A DNA stretch of 64,000 bases. Origin: Lingula anatina. Taxonomy: Eukaryota > Brachiopoda > Lingulata > Lingulida > Lingulidae. Positions within the stretch are counted from its first letter, which is position 1. Each line of letters begins with the position of its first letter. Below are positions 13,112 to 26,375 of the stretch, piece by piece. The stretch lies in NCBI RefSeq assembly GCF_001039355.2, contig NW_019775502.1:271895-335894 (forward strand), given 5' to 3'. The notes beneath the pieces are model-generated. The model saw nothing but the letters and a program-made list of their open reading frames with translations, had not been told where the DNA came from and did not search any database. The translations under genes were made by a program, and so were the position numbers.

Positions 13112-16100
13112 ATTTATTTTTGTGCACACCACTTGCTTTGCTTCACATCTGCATCTTCTCTTTGTGCTGAGGATAAAATGTATCTCATCCTGTGTTTCAG
13201 TTGTCTCAGACAAACTCCGGGCAGAAAACCTCAGTCTTCAGCAGCAATTGGCCCAAGCCTGCCTTGGCATTCAGGTAAAGCTGGGTTGGAAGGTGGAGAA
13301 TACCACATTGACACTTCAAGTTTATTCACAAAGTTCTTCAGTGATAGTGAATTAAGACAATGAAAATTATAGCACTAAATTATAGCTGTGCTTAATGAGT
13401 TTGTAAACTCTTAACCTAGCAAGTCATAGCAGGAATTTTCTGTCTGTCTTGACCAGTTAAGATTTATAGGCTTAAAAATACCTGTGTTTCATAGGAACTC
13501 CAAAGGGAAGTAGAGACAGTCGTGGCAGACTCGAAGAGAAAGATCCAAGATCTCAGCCTGCAGTTGGAGAGGGAGAGGGCACTGGCACATCGTCTTACCC
13601 TCACACAGGAGAATCTCAACAGTAAAGAACAATGTAATGAGAAGCTGCAGGAATATAGGTATGTAGGTGTGCATGCTTCACTACAGGTGGGTCCTTTGAA
13701 CTGCCAGATTTGACAACTGCACTGGATATAATTTTATATCCTTAAAATACATATTACTCCATTTAAAAGACATTTTGCACTAAGCAACAGACACTAAAGA
13801 ACCTGATTGCCAGGTTGCTAAAATGTGCAGGATTTTATTTCTGCCATATTTGTGACAGCTTGCCAAATATATTACTTTGTATTCATTTTGTTGAAGCCCC
13901 AAATTTATTAATTTTATTAAGGATTTGCCACAAATAAATGTATTAATGTGTGCTGGAGCACAGCATATTTATGCTCACTGTCTGTTTTTCAACAGGGATT
14001 CCTTGCTGGACAAAATAGAGTACCTGGAGTCCAAGACACGTCAACTCCAAGTTCAGAAGATGGAGGATGAAGAGATTATAAGGTGAGCTCGGTGGACTGA
14101 TCCTGAAGTTCTTGTGAATAATTGATTGTTTGCTTTTAAATGTAACCCTTGTAAACTCTCAACCAGCCTGATCCTCATCTACTTAAAGTAAGAAATCGTA
14201 TCATGGTTTGAAAGTGACCTGTTTTTAGAATGATATGATGTTGCAAATATATATTTGATATTTACTGGTTGATTTGGCAAATAATAAGTCTCTTCTTTTA
14301 TTGTGATTTTTGTTTATTTTTAATTTTAAATTTTGTTTTTTTTACCCCATTTAGATCTCTGAAGGGAGAGGTTTTTGTTAATGAAGATTATCTAAAACAA
14401 GAAGAGGAATCTCTGAATGATGCTGCTGCTGAATTGAAGAGTTTGAGGAAGGAAGTTGCAGACTTAAAGGCGTAAGTATGCCCTGTTAATCCAAGTCTGC
14501 AATTACCACTGAGCTTCAACCTTTGTTTGGAGAAAGACCAGTCCTTACATTCTCAGAACTTTACAGGAGCAACTGCTTTAAGATATAAGTGAATAAAATT
14601 AGTTGTCAGACAAGAATCGTGGTACAAAATTTGCAGTTAGTTAGTGCCAGGCACGCACATGCACACTTGCGCACACACATGGCTTAAGTTCCAGACATAA
14701 TCATTGATTATCTACTTTTGACTTCATAGTTCAGTATCATGATTGAAATATTGTCATAATTTTCTATCTGTGTACCTTGGAGAAATTGAGAAAAAATGGT
14801 CAAGTAAGTGAAGACCTGCTGTTGAGTTATTCAGTTAGTATTTTATAATACATTTCAGGTCAGAGGCATTGCTGAACCACAATATCAGAGCCATCACGGA
14901 CAAATATCAGCTTTTAGAGAAAGACCTAGGTGAGGTTGCTCAGACTTCTGAATAAGAATAGCTTATTAAAAAGAAAGTTCAATCAGAAAGTTGAATGTTT
15001 TATATTTATACTGTAAAAGCAGTTTAATATTGAAAGATGCAAGAAATATACCATTCAAATGGTTAAATATAATTAAATTATATGCATAAATAAAGTACTT
15101 GACATAAAAGCATAAATTTATAAGGCAATATGGAATTAATTAGGCTTTTAAAAATTCAATTTTCCACAAGGGCATTATTTTGTTATCACTAATATTCCTA
15201 AAACGACCTCTCTCTTTCCCCCCCCCCCCCCCTCCCTCAGGGTTATAAGTGGGGTATCTCTTACAGTAGTTGATACTCTGTTCTCATTCTGTTTTCTGTT
15301 GCCTACAGAGACCGTGGACAAGGAGTCTGCCAGGACAGAGTCCACTCTCAGGGCAGAGCTGGCCACCACAAAGGCACACCTTGAACATGTGAAGGAGGAG
15401 AGAGAGACCTACAAAAAGAACAATATGGATGCTCTGAGGCAGTTCCATCATGAACAGGTTAGAAATAAGAGACTGGTTTGGGTTGGATTTCATTTCATTT
15501 AATTTTATTTATTTTTTTAATATAACCAAGATCTATTTCTGCACTGTGAACTTTCCTGCACTTTGTTATGTCTTGTAACACCTGCTATGGCATTGGAATC
15601 ACAACTGTAATAGGTACTTGCTCAGTAGCAAGGAGGAAGCAAAAAGTCCAGAGACTTCACAAAATGATATTTTTGAACTTTCAGTATTGCAAAAACTTCA
15701 TTAGTGGCTGAAATACAATAGTGCTTGTTTGTATTTATAATTATGTTGTAAATTTTCCTAAAACATTTTATATGGTTGCTCATTTTAAGATTGTTGATGG
15801 ATCAAAACCTAAAACTGAAGTTAGTACAGAAGCTTTTTGCTATATAAAGGCCTGATGATCATTGTGTACTATTAAGAAAAATAATGTGACATTTGCAGGA
15901 AGAGAAAGAGCAATCACAACAAGAGCTTCAATCACTGGAGAAAAAGCATGAAGCTTTACAAAAAGAAATGGAAGAACTTCAAGCTGTGCACTGTAACCTA
16001 GAGTCCACAATGAAGAACCAGGCAGCAACTTTAGAGTCTTTGACCCAAGAGAAAATGAAGCTGGAAGATGCAGTGGTTTCTATGAAAAAGGAGCTGACAA

Positions 16101-19100
16101 GTGCCATCGAGGAGCACAATGCTGAGAGCAGACAGCTTCAGGAGAATCTGACGGAAAAATACCTCAGCATAGCTCAGCTGGAGGAAGACTTGCAGAAACA
16201 TAAGACACTTGCCAGTGAGCTGGAATTGGCCAAGGTGGAACTGGAAGCAAAACTGGTTGAAGCCTATGGAGAGCTGGAGACCATTATTGACCAGAATGAA
16301 TCTGAGGAACATGATCTGCAGGAAGAGGTGATGGCAGCAACAAATGTTAATAATAATAATAATCATAGTCTCGGTATCTGTTTATATTATAGCAGTATGG
16401 AAGTTAGTTTTCAGTAGTTGCTTAACATATGAAAATTATCAAAAGCCTCGCTTATTCTAATATATTAATAATTTTCAGAACTTTTAAATCGACACATTTA
16501 ATTGGCATTTCCAACAAAATATTCTGTAGAAGTTAAAGAACTCATTTTGTTGACATGAAGCACACAATATCTGCATTCCATTTAATGTCTTGATATGTCT
16601 GTGCCACAGATCACCAGGTGCAAGAGCAGGATACAACACCTTGAGTTGGATCACACCTCCAGGGCAGCGGAGGCCAGTGACCTCAAGGGCAAGTGCGCTG
16701 ACCTGGCCGACCTTGTGGACAGTCTGAAGACTGGCAATAGGACCCTGAAGGACACGTGTGCAGGACTAGAGGAGGAACTTGTGCAGTCGAAAGCTCTGGT
16801 TGCTGAAATGGAAGGAAAAGTGAGACAGTGCGAGGAGGAGATTGTGTTGGCGAGAAAGGAAGTGCAGGATAAGACAACAGAGGAGAAACAGCTTGAGGAG
16901 AAGATTCAGGAGAAGGAAGGCCTGGTGGAAAGGTTGAAGACTGATGTGAAGAGGTCAGTTCTTTGGATGGGATTTTTTAATTTCAAAATTTAAGCATTAA
17001 ACTGATATTCTACATACTTAAATGAGTTAGTGTGCATTTTATATGAGGTTTCTGACATTTTTTTAAAATTTGGCATGCCAATCTGTTTCTAGAAAACAAG
17101 AGAAGATTGACAGCCTTTTGGAGATGAATGAAAAGATGGCCAACAAGTTGGGAGAACAGAGCAAAGCTGCAGCACAGAGAAATAAACTACAGGAAGAACT
17201 AGAAAGGTAGATTTAGTTAAGAAACTGAAAACCTTTATAACAACACATATGACAATAATGTATAATTTAATTGTGAAATTGACTGGATTTTTGGCACTTT
17301 TGAGGGATCTTTCTCTATTGCTTTTCTGTTGATTTAATCGTTTTTTTTTTTTTTTAATTTAGTTTACACCACGTTGACAAATTAATGCATTTGTAATATT
17401 TTTGGAGTTGATTTCTTTGCTAAAAAAAAGGAAATATCATGCCAGAGACATAAGGTAAACATTGTCTTCTGGTTAATTTTGAATAATGTTATGCTGAACT
17501 GTTGCCAGGTGATCTCTTTCTGTGAACCTGGCATTATTTTTTCATATTAAATGGTCTGATTTTTAAATTTGAAGTCTTCAAACATGCTTATTTTGTTTAT
17601 ATGCTTGTTTAATTTTTTTACACAGTGTAAAATCCCAATATGAAGGAAAGGTAGCCAGTTTGCAGTCAGAGTTGGAGCAGTCACGTGCCGAGTGTGAAGC
17701 GGCCAACGTACGGTGCGATGAGGTTGCGGAGGAACTGAAGACGCAGTATTCTTCGCTGGAGGAGAGGAGCAGCAAGACACAGGAGGAGTACAGCAGGAGG
17801 CTGGTGGAGACACAGAAAAGACTCTCCATGATGCACACAGAGTTTTGCAAGTAGGTGTTGATGAATATGTGTGTTTGTTTTGGCTTGTGGATGTGTATGT
17901 GTTGCATATGTAATGTGGGTGTATATGTGACTGCATATCTGTGCGAGAGTGTACGTATGTAGGTGTTTTGTATGTATTTGTTTGTGTATGTATTTGGGTT
18001 GTCTCTTCCTGTGTATCTGCTTATAATGCTCATTTGTCAGTGCGGGGGTTAAGCATGTTTACCTACTGTTATGTGCTGGGGGGGGGGGTGAATGCATGTG
18101 TGTGTATGTGCTTGACATTTGTGTGTGTGTGTGTGAGAGAGAGAGAGAGCATTTTTATAAATGTTCATGCCTTGTGTGTTGTATCTGCATGTGGGGTTGA
18201 ACATATGTTGTGTGTGTGTGGGTACATGATATTATAAGATCATATAATATGGTCAGCTTGTTCTGAATTTTTATCAGCGTCTTTTGTCTGCTTCTTTTGT
18301 TAGGTTCAAGGCAGATAGAGAGGAAAAAATCAGCAAGCTTGAAGAAACAATTCTTAATCAGAGAACAGAATTCAGTGCCCAGATGGAAGAATTGAGGTCT
18401 GAGATGCAGAATGACCAACAGAGTGACCACACAGAGGAGCTGACCTACTGGACAGAGGAGGCCCACAGGTAGGGAATGAGCTGGACTTTTCTTCTCCTTA
18501 TTATATGTGTTTAAGCCAAACAGAGTGTCCAACTTTTTTTAGCCTCTTCAGTTTTTTAGAGGCATGATTAATTGTTGAACTCAATTTGGCAAAATTGTTA
18601 ATAAGTGCATTCTTTGTACCCAGATTTGGGTAATATTGAGCTTTGATTAAAGAAAGTGACATATCAGGCTAAGATGAATTTGAAGGAATATATGTATTTG
18701 CTTAAATTGCAGGCATTTACTGCATTTTTACTTGATATAAAATGTAATGTAAAAGATGAAACATTTAAACAGGTCAAATAATAAAGAGAGGAAGGTGGAA
18801 GATTTTGCAGTACAGATTATTGTCTCTGTAATGAAATCAGTCTTAAAAGGTAGATATTTAAAAAAATGTCAGGGAAATATGTATTGCAAAGTCAGACAAC
18901 TGTTTGATTTTGGTTGATTTTTTTTTTTTTTTCAGATGGCAAGTCAAGTTTGAAGAGTTGCAGAAGAAAGTGTTACCCTTTCAGGTAATGACAGTTGTCT
19001 TTGTAAGGTGCCATGACTCACTTATTTTCTCTTTCTCCTCCCAAATAGAGTTCTTCTCATGGCATTTTTAGATCTTTTTTCTTTGTGAATCTTTGGGACT

Positions 19101-20604
19101 TGATTAAAACTTTATGACCTGGCATGACTCATGTCTCTGTTCCCATGCTGAATGAGATGCTTTGCCCATTTACAGCCAGGAGTTCATAGATTGTGCTGTG
19201 GCAAATATAGTGGCATAGTTTTGGCATTTTCATGGTAAGCAGGAAAACTGGCAGCAGCAATTTACTTGATGTCCAATATAAAATCATACACTGCATATGT
19301 ATTATATAATTCACAATGACAAGTGCTAAATTATTTTTGCAAAGGGACCCTTTAATTTTTTAAATAGGTTATAGGTAGTTGTGTATGATCAAACTCATGA
19401 TAAATTAAAATAATCTTTAGGAGCAGCTGGATATGTATGAGGCTGAGAGACAAGCTCTACAAGGACAAAATAAGGATGCTTTCCAGGAAATTGATAAACT
19501 GGGGAAGGAGTACGCCCGTCTGCTTGGGCATCAGAACCAAAAACAGAAGATAAGGCATGTTGTGAAGATGAAAGAAGAAAATACTCATCTGAAGCAGGTA
19601 ATTCAGGGGCAGGTTTATCTTTAAAACCTATCAAAATGTGATTTTTGAATTATTAACCTTATAATATAATATATCATAAAATATGATATCATGTAGTATA
19701 ATGTCATGAATGTGTTAAATTGATATGTGAGCTAACACAGGATTTATTGAGTTTAATTTTATTTGGTCAGCAGTAACAAAACTTTGAAAAATGGTTGCAA
19801 TTGAAAAGGTTTATGATGGTTGCAAAATCATGTGATTGTGGATGGGCAGGCACACTTTGTGTGGGCGACAGCGTGACCTATTTAAATGAGCTATTTAACT
19901 TCTATCAATGTCTAATCTTGTCATTATTCTTCTTTATGTAGGAAATAGGAAAACTCAGAGAAGAAAAACTGAAACACCAGAAAACTGTCCAAAGACTAGA
20001 GGAAAGGTTGGCTGCTGTTGAAGGCAAAAAACGTTTTGACCCTAGTAAAGCTTTTTCACATGCGAAGGAAAACCAAATGCCGGCAAGGACACCTTTAAAA
20101 GAAGGTAAGGTGTTTTTTATTTGGTGATGTATGTGAAATTATTTCTATCATGGAGCCAAACAAACAGATACAGACTGAGGCAAAATATGAAATAACGCTG
20201 TTAGTTGTAAGAAACATGTACTTATTTTCCCAAACCTAAGAGCCTAAATTTAAACAAGTTTAGCGGCTGGATAGAACCTATTCGCCTGGATAGCTTCATT
20301 CCCTGATGAAGATGCTTTATATTCTATATGACATAGACACTGGTATATTAGAGGTCAGCAGCAATGTGTATAGCAGCAGTTGATGGGAAAAAATTACTGC
20401 GTTATTCTACAGATCCCGTCTTGACAAAGTTCAATATCCTGTTTTATATTTTCGTGAAAATGTTCTTCAAATTTATATATAGCTTAGACGAATGAAATAG
20501 TGTAATTTCATACAAATACTATATGCTTAGGATTAAAAAATAAACATTTCATGTTAAAATTCAGGACTTGACATTCTTTATCTTTTGCAGGGAACAAGAG
20601 ATGA
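9664..20604 (+). CDS. HMMR: Hyaluronan-mediated motility receptor (RHAMM), 22 coding exons
   Basis: Microtubule- and spindle-pole-associated coiled-coil protein. Exons: 9664-9709, 10220-10315, 10560-10645, 11278-11334, 11914-12102, 12369-12570, 12993-13058, 13201-13274, 13495-13658, 13996-14082, 14355-14471, 14859-14929, 15309-15457, 15899-16327, 16610-16953, 17093-17206, 17626-17850, 18304-18468, 18936-18984, 19421-19597, 19942-20104, 20591-20604. The total is 3084 nt, 1027 aa, phases consistent; human is about 725 aa, so the coiled-coil rod is longer. The N terminus MSFPKAKTKRFNDVN matches human MSFPKAPLKRFND. Two PGPGAYD/PGPGAFD motifs follow. The centre is heptad-rich coiled coil. The C-terminal hallmark LLGHQNQKQKIRHVVKMK (about residues 945-960), then KRFDPSKAFSH and TPLKEGNKR, matches human HMMR closely. 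This basic stretch is the spindle-pole and hyaluronan-binding region in vertebrates. Human residues beyond LKEGNTN are absent. The gene looks intact. Confidence 0.95.
13069..13107. repeat. (CT)n microsatellite at HMMR exon-7 donor
   Basis: A CT run of about 39 bp begins 11 bp after the donor GT of the HMMR exon ending at 13058. Confidence 0.9.
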
Positions 20605-21867
20605 CATTGCCGAGTTAGATAGAAGAAGCTTCTTATGGGCAGCAAAAAAAAAATAATAATAATAATAATGGATGGTTGACAAGTATTGAAAGTACACAAG
20701 AACATATTATGCTCATGAAAACTTGGTTGTCAACTCCAAAGATTTGACACAAAGTAAATATAATCTGCCATTGGAGGGTATAAGCATAGAGGAATATGTA
20801 ATAACTCCAACAAACTAGGTGATGCTGTACATTTTAGTCATTTAAGACTGTGGTTCATGAAATGTTTCTACTTTTTAAGTGTATGTTTCTTTTAAAATGT
20901 TACCAGGGACTTATGATAAGTTAGTTCATTGTACAAAGTTATATTGATATGCAGTCCTTGAAAAAAATGTTCTTGAAAAGAGTTGACATGATCTTAATCA
21001 GGTTAGTTTTTCAATGTGGGTTTGCTTTTTATGAATTTGGTAAAGCATAACAGATATAGTGACATTGAGAAGATACTCAGGGTGATTGTAATTCAGCAGA
21101 GGAGAAAGAGAGGAGAGCAGTTTGATGTGAAGGAAGATCTTTTCTGCAGCAGCAACTTAACACGCACACTAGATTGTCAATTTTATGTTGGCCAATATTT
21201 TTTAAGGTGTTACCAAAGTGCAGAAAAGGAGATATTTTTGAAGAAACTTCAAATGAAACATCATTATGTCCAAATTATGGTATGTGTTCATGGGCCACTC
21301 AAGAGAAACTTGAAAAAAACCTGATTGGAAAAGGTCCTAAAATTAATCCATTATGTCTGATTACTGGTGAGTTGGTACATATTTATTAATCCATGCTTGT
21401 GTTTTTTATTTATTTATTTAACCTGTGAAATTTTGACAGCAGGATCTGCTAGTAAACTTCAATTTTGTATGCCATTTGAGAGGGTCTTGATGTCAGAGGA
21501 AAACCTGGCTTCATGTCATCATGTTCTCCAGACACCTCAACAATGAAGTTCTTTTCACCACTAATTTAATATTAATGTCAGATATAGTTTCCACATTTTA
21601 GTGCAGCTTCTTATGAAAGTTAAAATTGAATTCATAAGGTTCTTTGATCTTTTTCATGACTTATAGTAATATATATATGTGAACAGCATAAGTGTCATAT
21701 TTTGTCATGTGAATAATATTAGTTTTCATTAAGAAATTTTGCAAAATCAGATGCATGGCATATTTTCATGGATTTTCATGACCAGACATGAGCTTTTTCC
21801 ACGTTTTTTAATTTGATTCTGAGGTGGCCCTGGACTCCTGGCCGGTTAGGTATTGGGTCCCATGTTC

Positions 21868-21914
<47 letters not shown>

Positions 21915-22519
21915 TAGGCTTATGTCTGATGATTATTTTATTCATCGTGCTGCCATTGTAGAGCTAAAGGCACTTACGGCTCACTTCCTAAAAATTACAC
22001 ACAAGTGCTTCCAGCACTTCTAACAAACTTACAGATCAACACATTTATGTTTTGACTCGTAGACGCATTGTGGATGCAAAATTTCAGTTATTTTTCCAAT
22101 GCATTGACGGCTATTACCTGCTCAACACCAAGAACTCTTAATACACTACATGTGCAAACTCCAGAGATTTGGGTGCTTTTGTATTTTGTATGGTGCTCAA
22201 TGACAAATATAATCTTTTTATGATGAGAATTCCGAGATTTTAAATTCAATTTTGATGGGAACTGAGGCGACCAGGACACCAGCCATTTTAGTGTTTGCCT
22301 TCAGAATATATGTTCAGATTTCTTTCTAAAACGCATCTTTAAGGTCTTTTTTGCATTGCTGGATTTTTTTAAAAATTAAATAGATGTTGCCATGCACTTT
22401 CATACTTTAAAGCCAGTTTGTTAAAACAATTGTGAAATTTACATCTGATTAGAAAAATTGCTGCTGATACTTAAAGTCAGCATATTCAAAGTTAATAACC
22501 AGACATTTCCATTTTTTTT
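20605..22519. other. HMMR 3' UTR and downstream, no gene seen
   Basis: The stretch downstream of the HMMR stop contains short open frames (for example 21016-21324) with no recognisable domain, and a poly-T run of about 40 at 21870-21910. I could not identify a confident poly(A) signal. A long 3' UTR is possible. Confidence 0.5.
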
Positions 22520-23839
22520 CCTTATGATTGTTTATGAACCTTTGCCATAGTTAAGCCATCACAAACCCTCTTTGAAGAGCAGTTTACAGTGCATTTTAAG
22601 AATGCCATTGCACAGTTAGTCTTTATATATATACTAAGACTACACCTTGGCAACTCTGGACAGGACACTAGCTTCTGGCGGCCTTTGTATGCGAATAGAA
22701 GCTTTTGAACTTAATTGATATAAAACAAAAGAAATTAATGGAAACATGAAGGTGTATTTAAGTTACTTGGTATAAAATAAATGGAGCAATGATAGTGTTC
22801 GATTATGAAAATCGAGCGTTAAAAGCACCACAAGGCACCAAAACTTTCATGGCAAAAAATACTTCTTGATGAAGAAAATAAGAGTAAGTGGAAAGTGCTT
22901 TTTCTCTGTGAACTGTCAGAATCGGGGATAATAAAATGTGGACCTGGTCAAAAGGTAGATTAAAAGCACTACAAACAACTAATAATTATCCCTTTTGGCA
23001 CAGCGTTATTGATTCTTTGAGTTAAGTTCAGGAAAATCCCAGTATTGCCCCAGAAGAAATCCTATATAAGTGTTTTGTGTGACTGCACTGATGCTGGTGA
23101 GAGTAGAGACGGATTCAGTAGAGGGTTAGAAGTGGGTCCAGTATACATANACAGCTTTGCTGCCTTGTTTTCCCTTATGACTGTTTATGAACCTTTGCCA
23201 TAGTAAAGCCATCACAAACCCTCTTTGAAGAGCAGTATACAGTGCATTTTAAGAGTGCCATTGCACATTTAGTCTTTTGATATACTAAGACTATACCTCG
23301 GCAACTCTGGACAGGACACTAGCTTCTGGCGGCCTTTGTGTGCGAATAGAAGCTTTTGAACTTAATCATGGACATAATAATTCATGTTTAGGTCCAAGAC
23401 TTAATTGATATAAAACAAAAGAAATAAATGGAAACATGAAGGTGTATTTAAGTTACTTGGTATAAAATAAATGGAGCAATGATAGTGTTCGATTATGAAA
23501 ATCAAGCGTTAAAAGTACCACAAGGCACCAAAACTTTCATAGCAAAAAATACTTCTTGATGAAGAAAATAAGAGTAAGTGGAAAGTGCTTTTTCTCTGTG
23601 AACTGTCAGAATCGGGGATAATAAAATGTGGACCTGGTCAAAAGGTAGATTAAAAGCACTACAAACAACTAATAATTATCCCTTTTGGCACAGCGTTATT
23701 GATTCTTTGAGTTAAGTTCAGGAAAATCCCAGTATTGCCCCAGAAGAAATCCTATATAAGTGTTTTGTGTGACTGCACTGATGCTGGTGACAGTAGAGAC
23801 GGATTCAGTAGAGGGTTAGAAGTGGGTCCAGTATACATA
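22520..23839. repeat. About 650-bp direct duplication flanking a contig join (N at 23150)
   Basis: Copy 1 runs from about 22520 to 23149 and copy 2 from about 23174 to 23839. They are near-identical from the phrase GTTTATGAACCTTTGCCATAG to GGGTCCAGTATACATA. Copy 1 stops at the 'n' at 23150; copy 2 continues into unique DNA. Copy 2 has an extra 39 bp near 23366-23404. The layout is what two unmerged overlapping contigs or haplotypes would give; a true tandem duplication is the alternative. Confidence 0.75.
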
Positions 23840-23849
23840 GGAATGACAG

Positions 23850-24310
23850 GTGGAGCAATTCCATTCCATTTAAAGGGTTACATGTGGGGTGAGTTCATTC
23901 CATCTTAGGGGTGATAGGTCCATTCAATTTGAGGGGTTAAAGGTTGTACAAGTCCATTCCATCTGAGGGGTAACAGGTAGGTCTAATCCATTTCATTTGA
24001 GGGGTGACAGGTGGGAAAAGTCCATTTCATCTGAGGGGTGACAGGTGGGTCGAGTCCATTCCATTTGAGGAGTGGCAGGTTGGGCAAGTCTATTCATTTT
24101 ATGGGTGACAGATGGGGTGAGTCCCTTCTGAGGGATGACAGGTGGACCAAATCCATTTGATCTGAGGGATGACAGGTGGGGAGGGGCAAGTCCATTCAAT
24201 TTGAGGGCTGACAGGTGGGGTGAGTTGACTCCATTTGATTTGAGGGGTGATAGGTGGAGAGAGTCCATTCCATCTGAGGGGTGACAGGTGGGGGAACCAT
24301 TTAATTTGAG
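23850..24310. repeat. Degenerate minisatellite, about 35-40 bp unit
   Basis: About twelve imperfect units combine GAGGGGTGACAGGTGGG with AGTCCATTCCATTTGAG. The minus-strand open frames across it (Pro/Ser/His-rich, repeating HLSPLKSNG-like words) are a by-product of the repeat length and are not called as genes. Confidence 0.85.
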
Positions 24311-25274
24311 GAAGCATTATAATACTGGTACAAAAACTATATAAATTAACATATTTTAAACTATATTTGATAATATTGTGCTAGCAAAGATTTCAGGGGA
24401 TATAAACTTGTATTATACAAAAATAGGCATATATTAATTTTTTTAATTTGCTTTTCCACAAATAAAAATGTAACATTTTTGTCTGCACGTGAGTGTGGAA
24501 ATAAACTAGGTCACAAAATTAAATCAAAGGATCAATTTATTTCCAATATTAATTCAAAAAGACATTTCAAATATATCAGAATAGCAGATTAACTAGTTAG
24601 GAGAGGAATAAATTTCAACTGTTGGCTTTTCAAAAGTGTGACAGGATCTATCATCTTTCTCATTTTTCTGCTGAAATTTAAAATTGAAGTATTCATATGG
24701 TGGGAAGGTCATGAAATTTAAATGAATTCTTCTGTAGCAAAAACCAGAACCCTTTGAAAATGGACCCATATTAAATTAAGAAAATGATATTTGGGAGAAT
24801 GAATTAATTTATTCCAATAGATACAAACAACTGTCTAACTATATAATGAAATGTTGAACAGATTTTCAAAAAGCAAAATCATAAATTCATACAAATTGCA
24901 TTTTTGAATGTGGGCTGATGGAAATTCTTGTATTCTTATAATGCTCAAACTCAATTATTGACAAAATAATGGACATATTAACAAACCTTTGAAACCCTCT
25001 TATTTAAAATATCTTCTGTTAATGGAGAAATCAATCCAAACACATCATTTACAGATCAGTTTTAGCAGATTAAATTTGTAAGTTCTCCAACAGTTATCAT
25101 ATCTTTATAATTTTACCTCTTTCCTTTCCCTTTACTATTACAGTACTACTATCTTTTTCGTCATTATTTCAAATCAAAGTAAATAGGAATTACAAACATA
25201 TTCAGCTTTAATACGTATACAATATTTGCATGAATGTGCGTAGGGTTCCAGAACGTGAATGAAAGGCTTGGTTG
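24311..25274. other. Intergenic, nothing recognised
   Basis: AT-rich sequence without a supported coding region, RNA gene or named repeat. The reverse complement of 25206-25215 contains ATTAAA, a possible poly(A) signal for the weak Cys-rich candidate just upstream on the minus strand. Confidence 0.5.
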
Positions 25275-26277
25275 CTAGCAGGGGCGTGTCGTGCAGCACT
25301 TGAAGCATCTCAGTGGACCTCTGAAACGAGAAAGTAATGTTAACAATGTCCGACTAAACGGATAAGCTCGGAAAATTCAACTTATGCATTTTACATCAAA
25401 GAGAAGAAGGCACATGAAATGATGCGTGTGTCTACCGACTTATCGGCTGTTCAGGCTCAGATAGCACCCAAAAAGTAATCGATAACGAAGTTGCCTTACG
25501 CCAAAATTAAGATCTGAATTATTAATAAAGATATTTGAGATATCTTGCTTTGAAAAAATAAATATTGAAAACACTTGATTCGCGGAGGTTATTTCTAAGG
25601 ACGTTAATTTATTTTACCTACTATTTAATGTTATAATATCTAAAATCGCTATGCATCACGAGTTTTTTTTTTTTTTGGGGGGGGGGGGGGCACATTTCGC
25701 TTTATTAGAAATCATTTTCTCGTATTTCAACACTGCTTACAAACATTTTTACAGGTTCATGTATAATAAAATAAACAAATCCACAAAAACTGATTTAAAA
25801 TTGATAAAAAGAAATGAAACTCCAAAGAGTCAAAAAGTAGCCATAAGATTATTCAGATCAAAATGTTTTTTCTTTTTATCGTGAGTGTCGCGAAGGGAGA
25901 CGTTTGAATTTTTGATGAACTTTGACCATAAAATTGGTGTAGAAGTTGATGGAGCACGCTTGTCTTTGGATTAAAAACTCAGAACTGTGACAAGTACAGC
26001 ATTAATATCTAAATTACTCCTTGATCTTTGTAATATTATTCCCATCTACCAACATGCTAGCTAATATTCTGAGTGATATAAAGAAACGACAGACAAAATG
26101 TAACAAAGAATCATAACATGAATACATGTCACAAATTTCCTGGCATTCTCTTACGCTTTTTCTATCTACTGATAGCGGTTAATGTAGAAAAAAGTAATAC
26201 TTACGAAACATGGATTTGCTTCTATGACCTGGCGACTGCACCACAAACGCTGAACGTCTTCTCCCTGCTGTGCCCTC
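25275..26277 (-). CDS. Possible two-exon Cys-rich secreted peptide fragment (weak)
   Basis: Two candidate minus-strand exons. The upstream one is 26277-26205: pyrimidine-rich acceptor, donor GTAAGT, reading EGTAGRRRSAFVVQ..., with a GRRR/S furin-like site. The terminal one is 25318-25275: acceptor TTTCAGAG, reading PLRCFKCCTTRPC then TAG. Joining them in phase 1 keeps one frame. An ATTAAA lies about 60 bp past the stop. No signal-peptide exon was found upstream. The cysteine pattern C-x2-CC-x4-C may be chance over such a short length. I do not recognise a family and assign no function. Confidence 0.2.
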
Positions 26278-26375
26278 CTGCCCAGTGAGCAGTCGGGAAG
26301 ACAGCTCGCACTACGTTGAGCAACTTATTGTTATGCAGATGACAGACAGGTATGGCTCATTTTAGCTGATCTTAA

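Noticed and set aside
16328-16417. Extension of HMMR exon 14 through poly-Asn
   Set aside because: An AAT microsatellite after a donor GTGATG; the coding frame resumes properly at 16610.
17941-18237. 98-codon open frame in an HMMR intron
   Set aside because: TG-rich simple sequence; biased Cys/Val composition is typical of such repeats.
23850-24310. CRISPR-like regular repeats
   Set aside because: Eukaryotic window; the repeats vary and the spacers are not unique sequence. It is a minisatellite.
23993-24317. Overlapping minus-strand open frames rich in Ser, Pro, His, Leu
   Set aside because: They arise from the minisatellite; the repeat is degenerate and carries no start, splice or codon signal.
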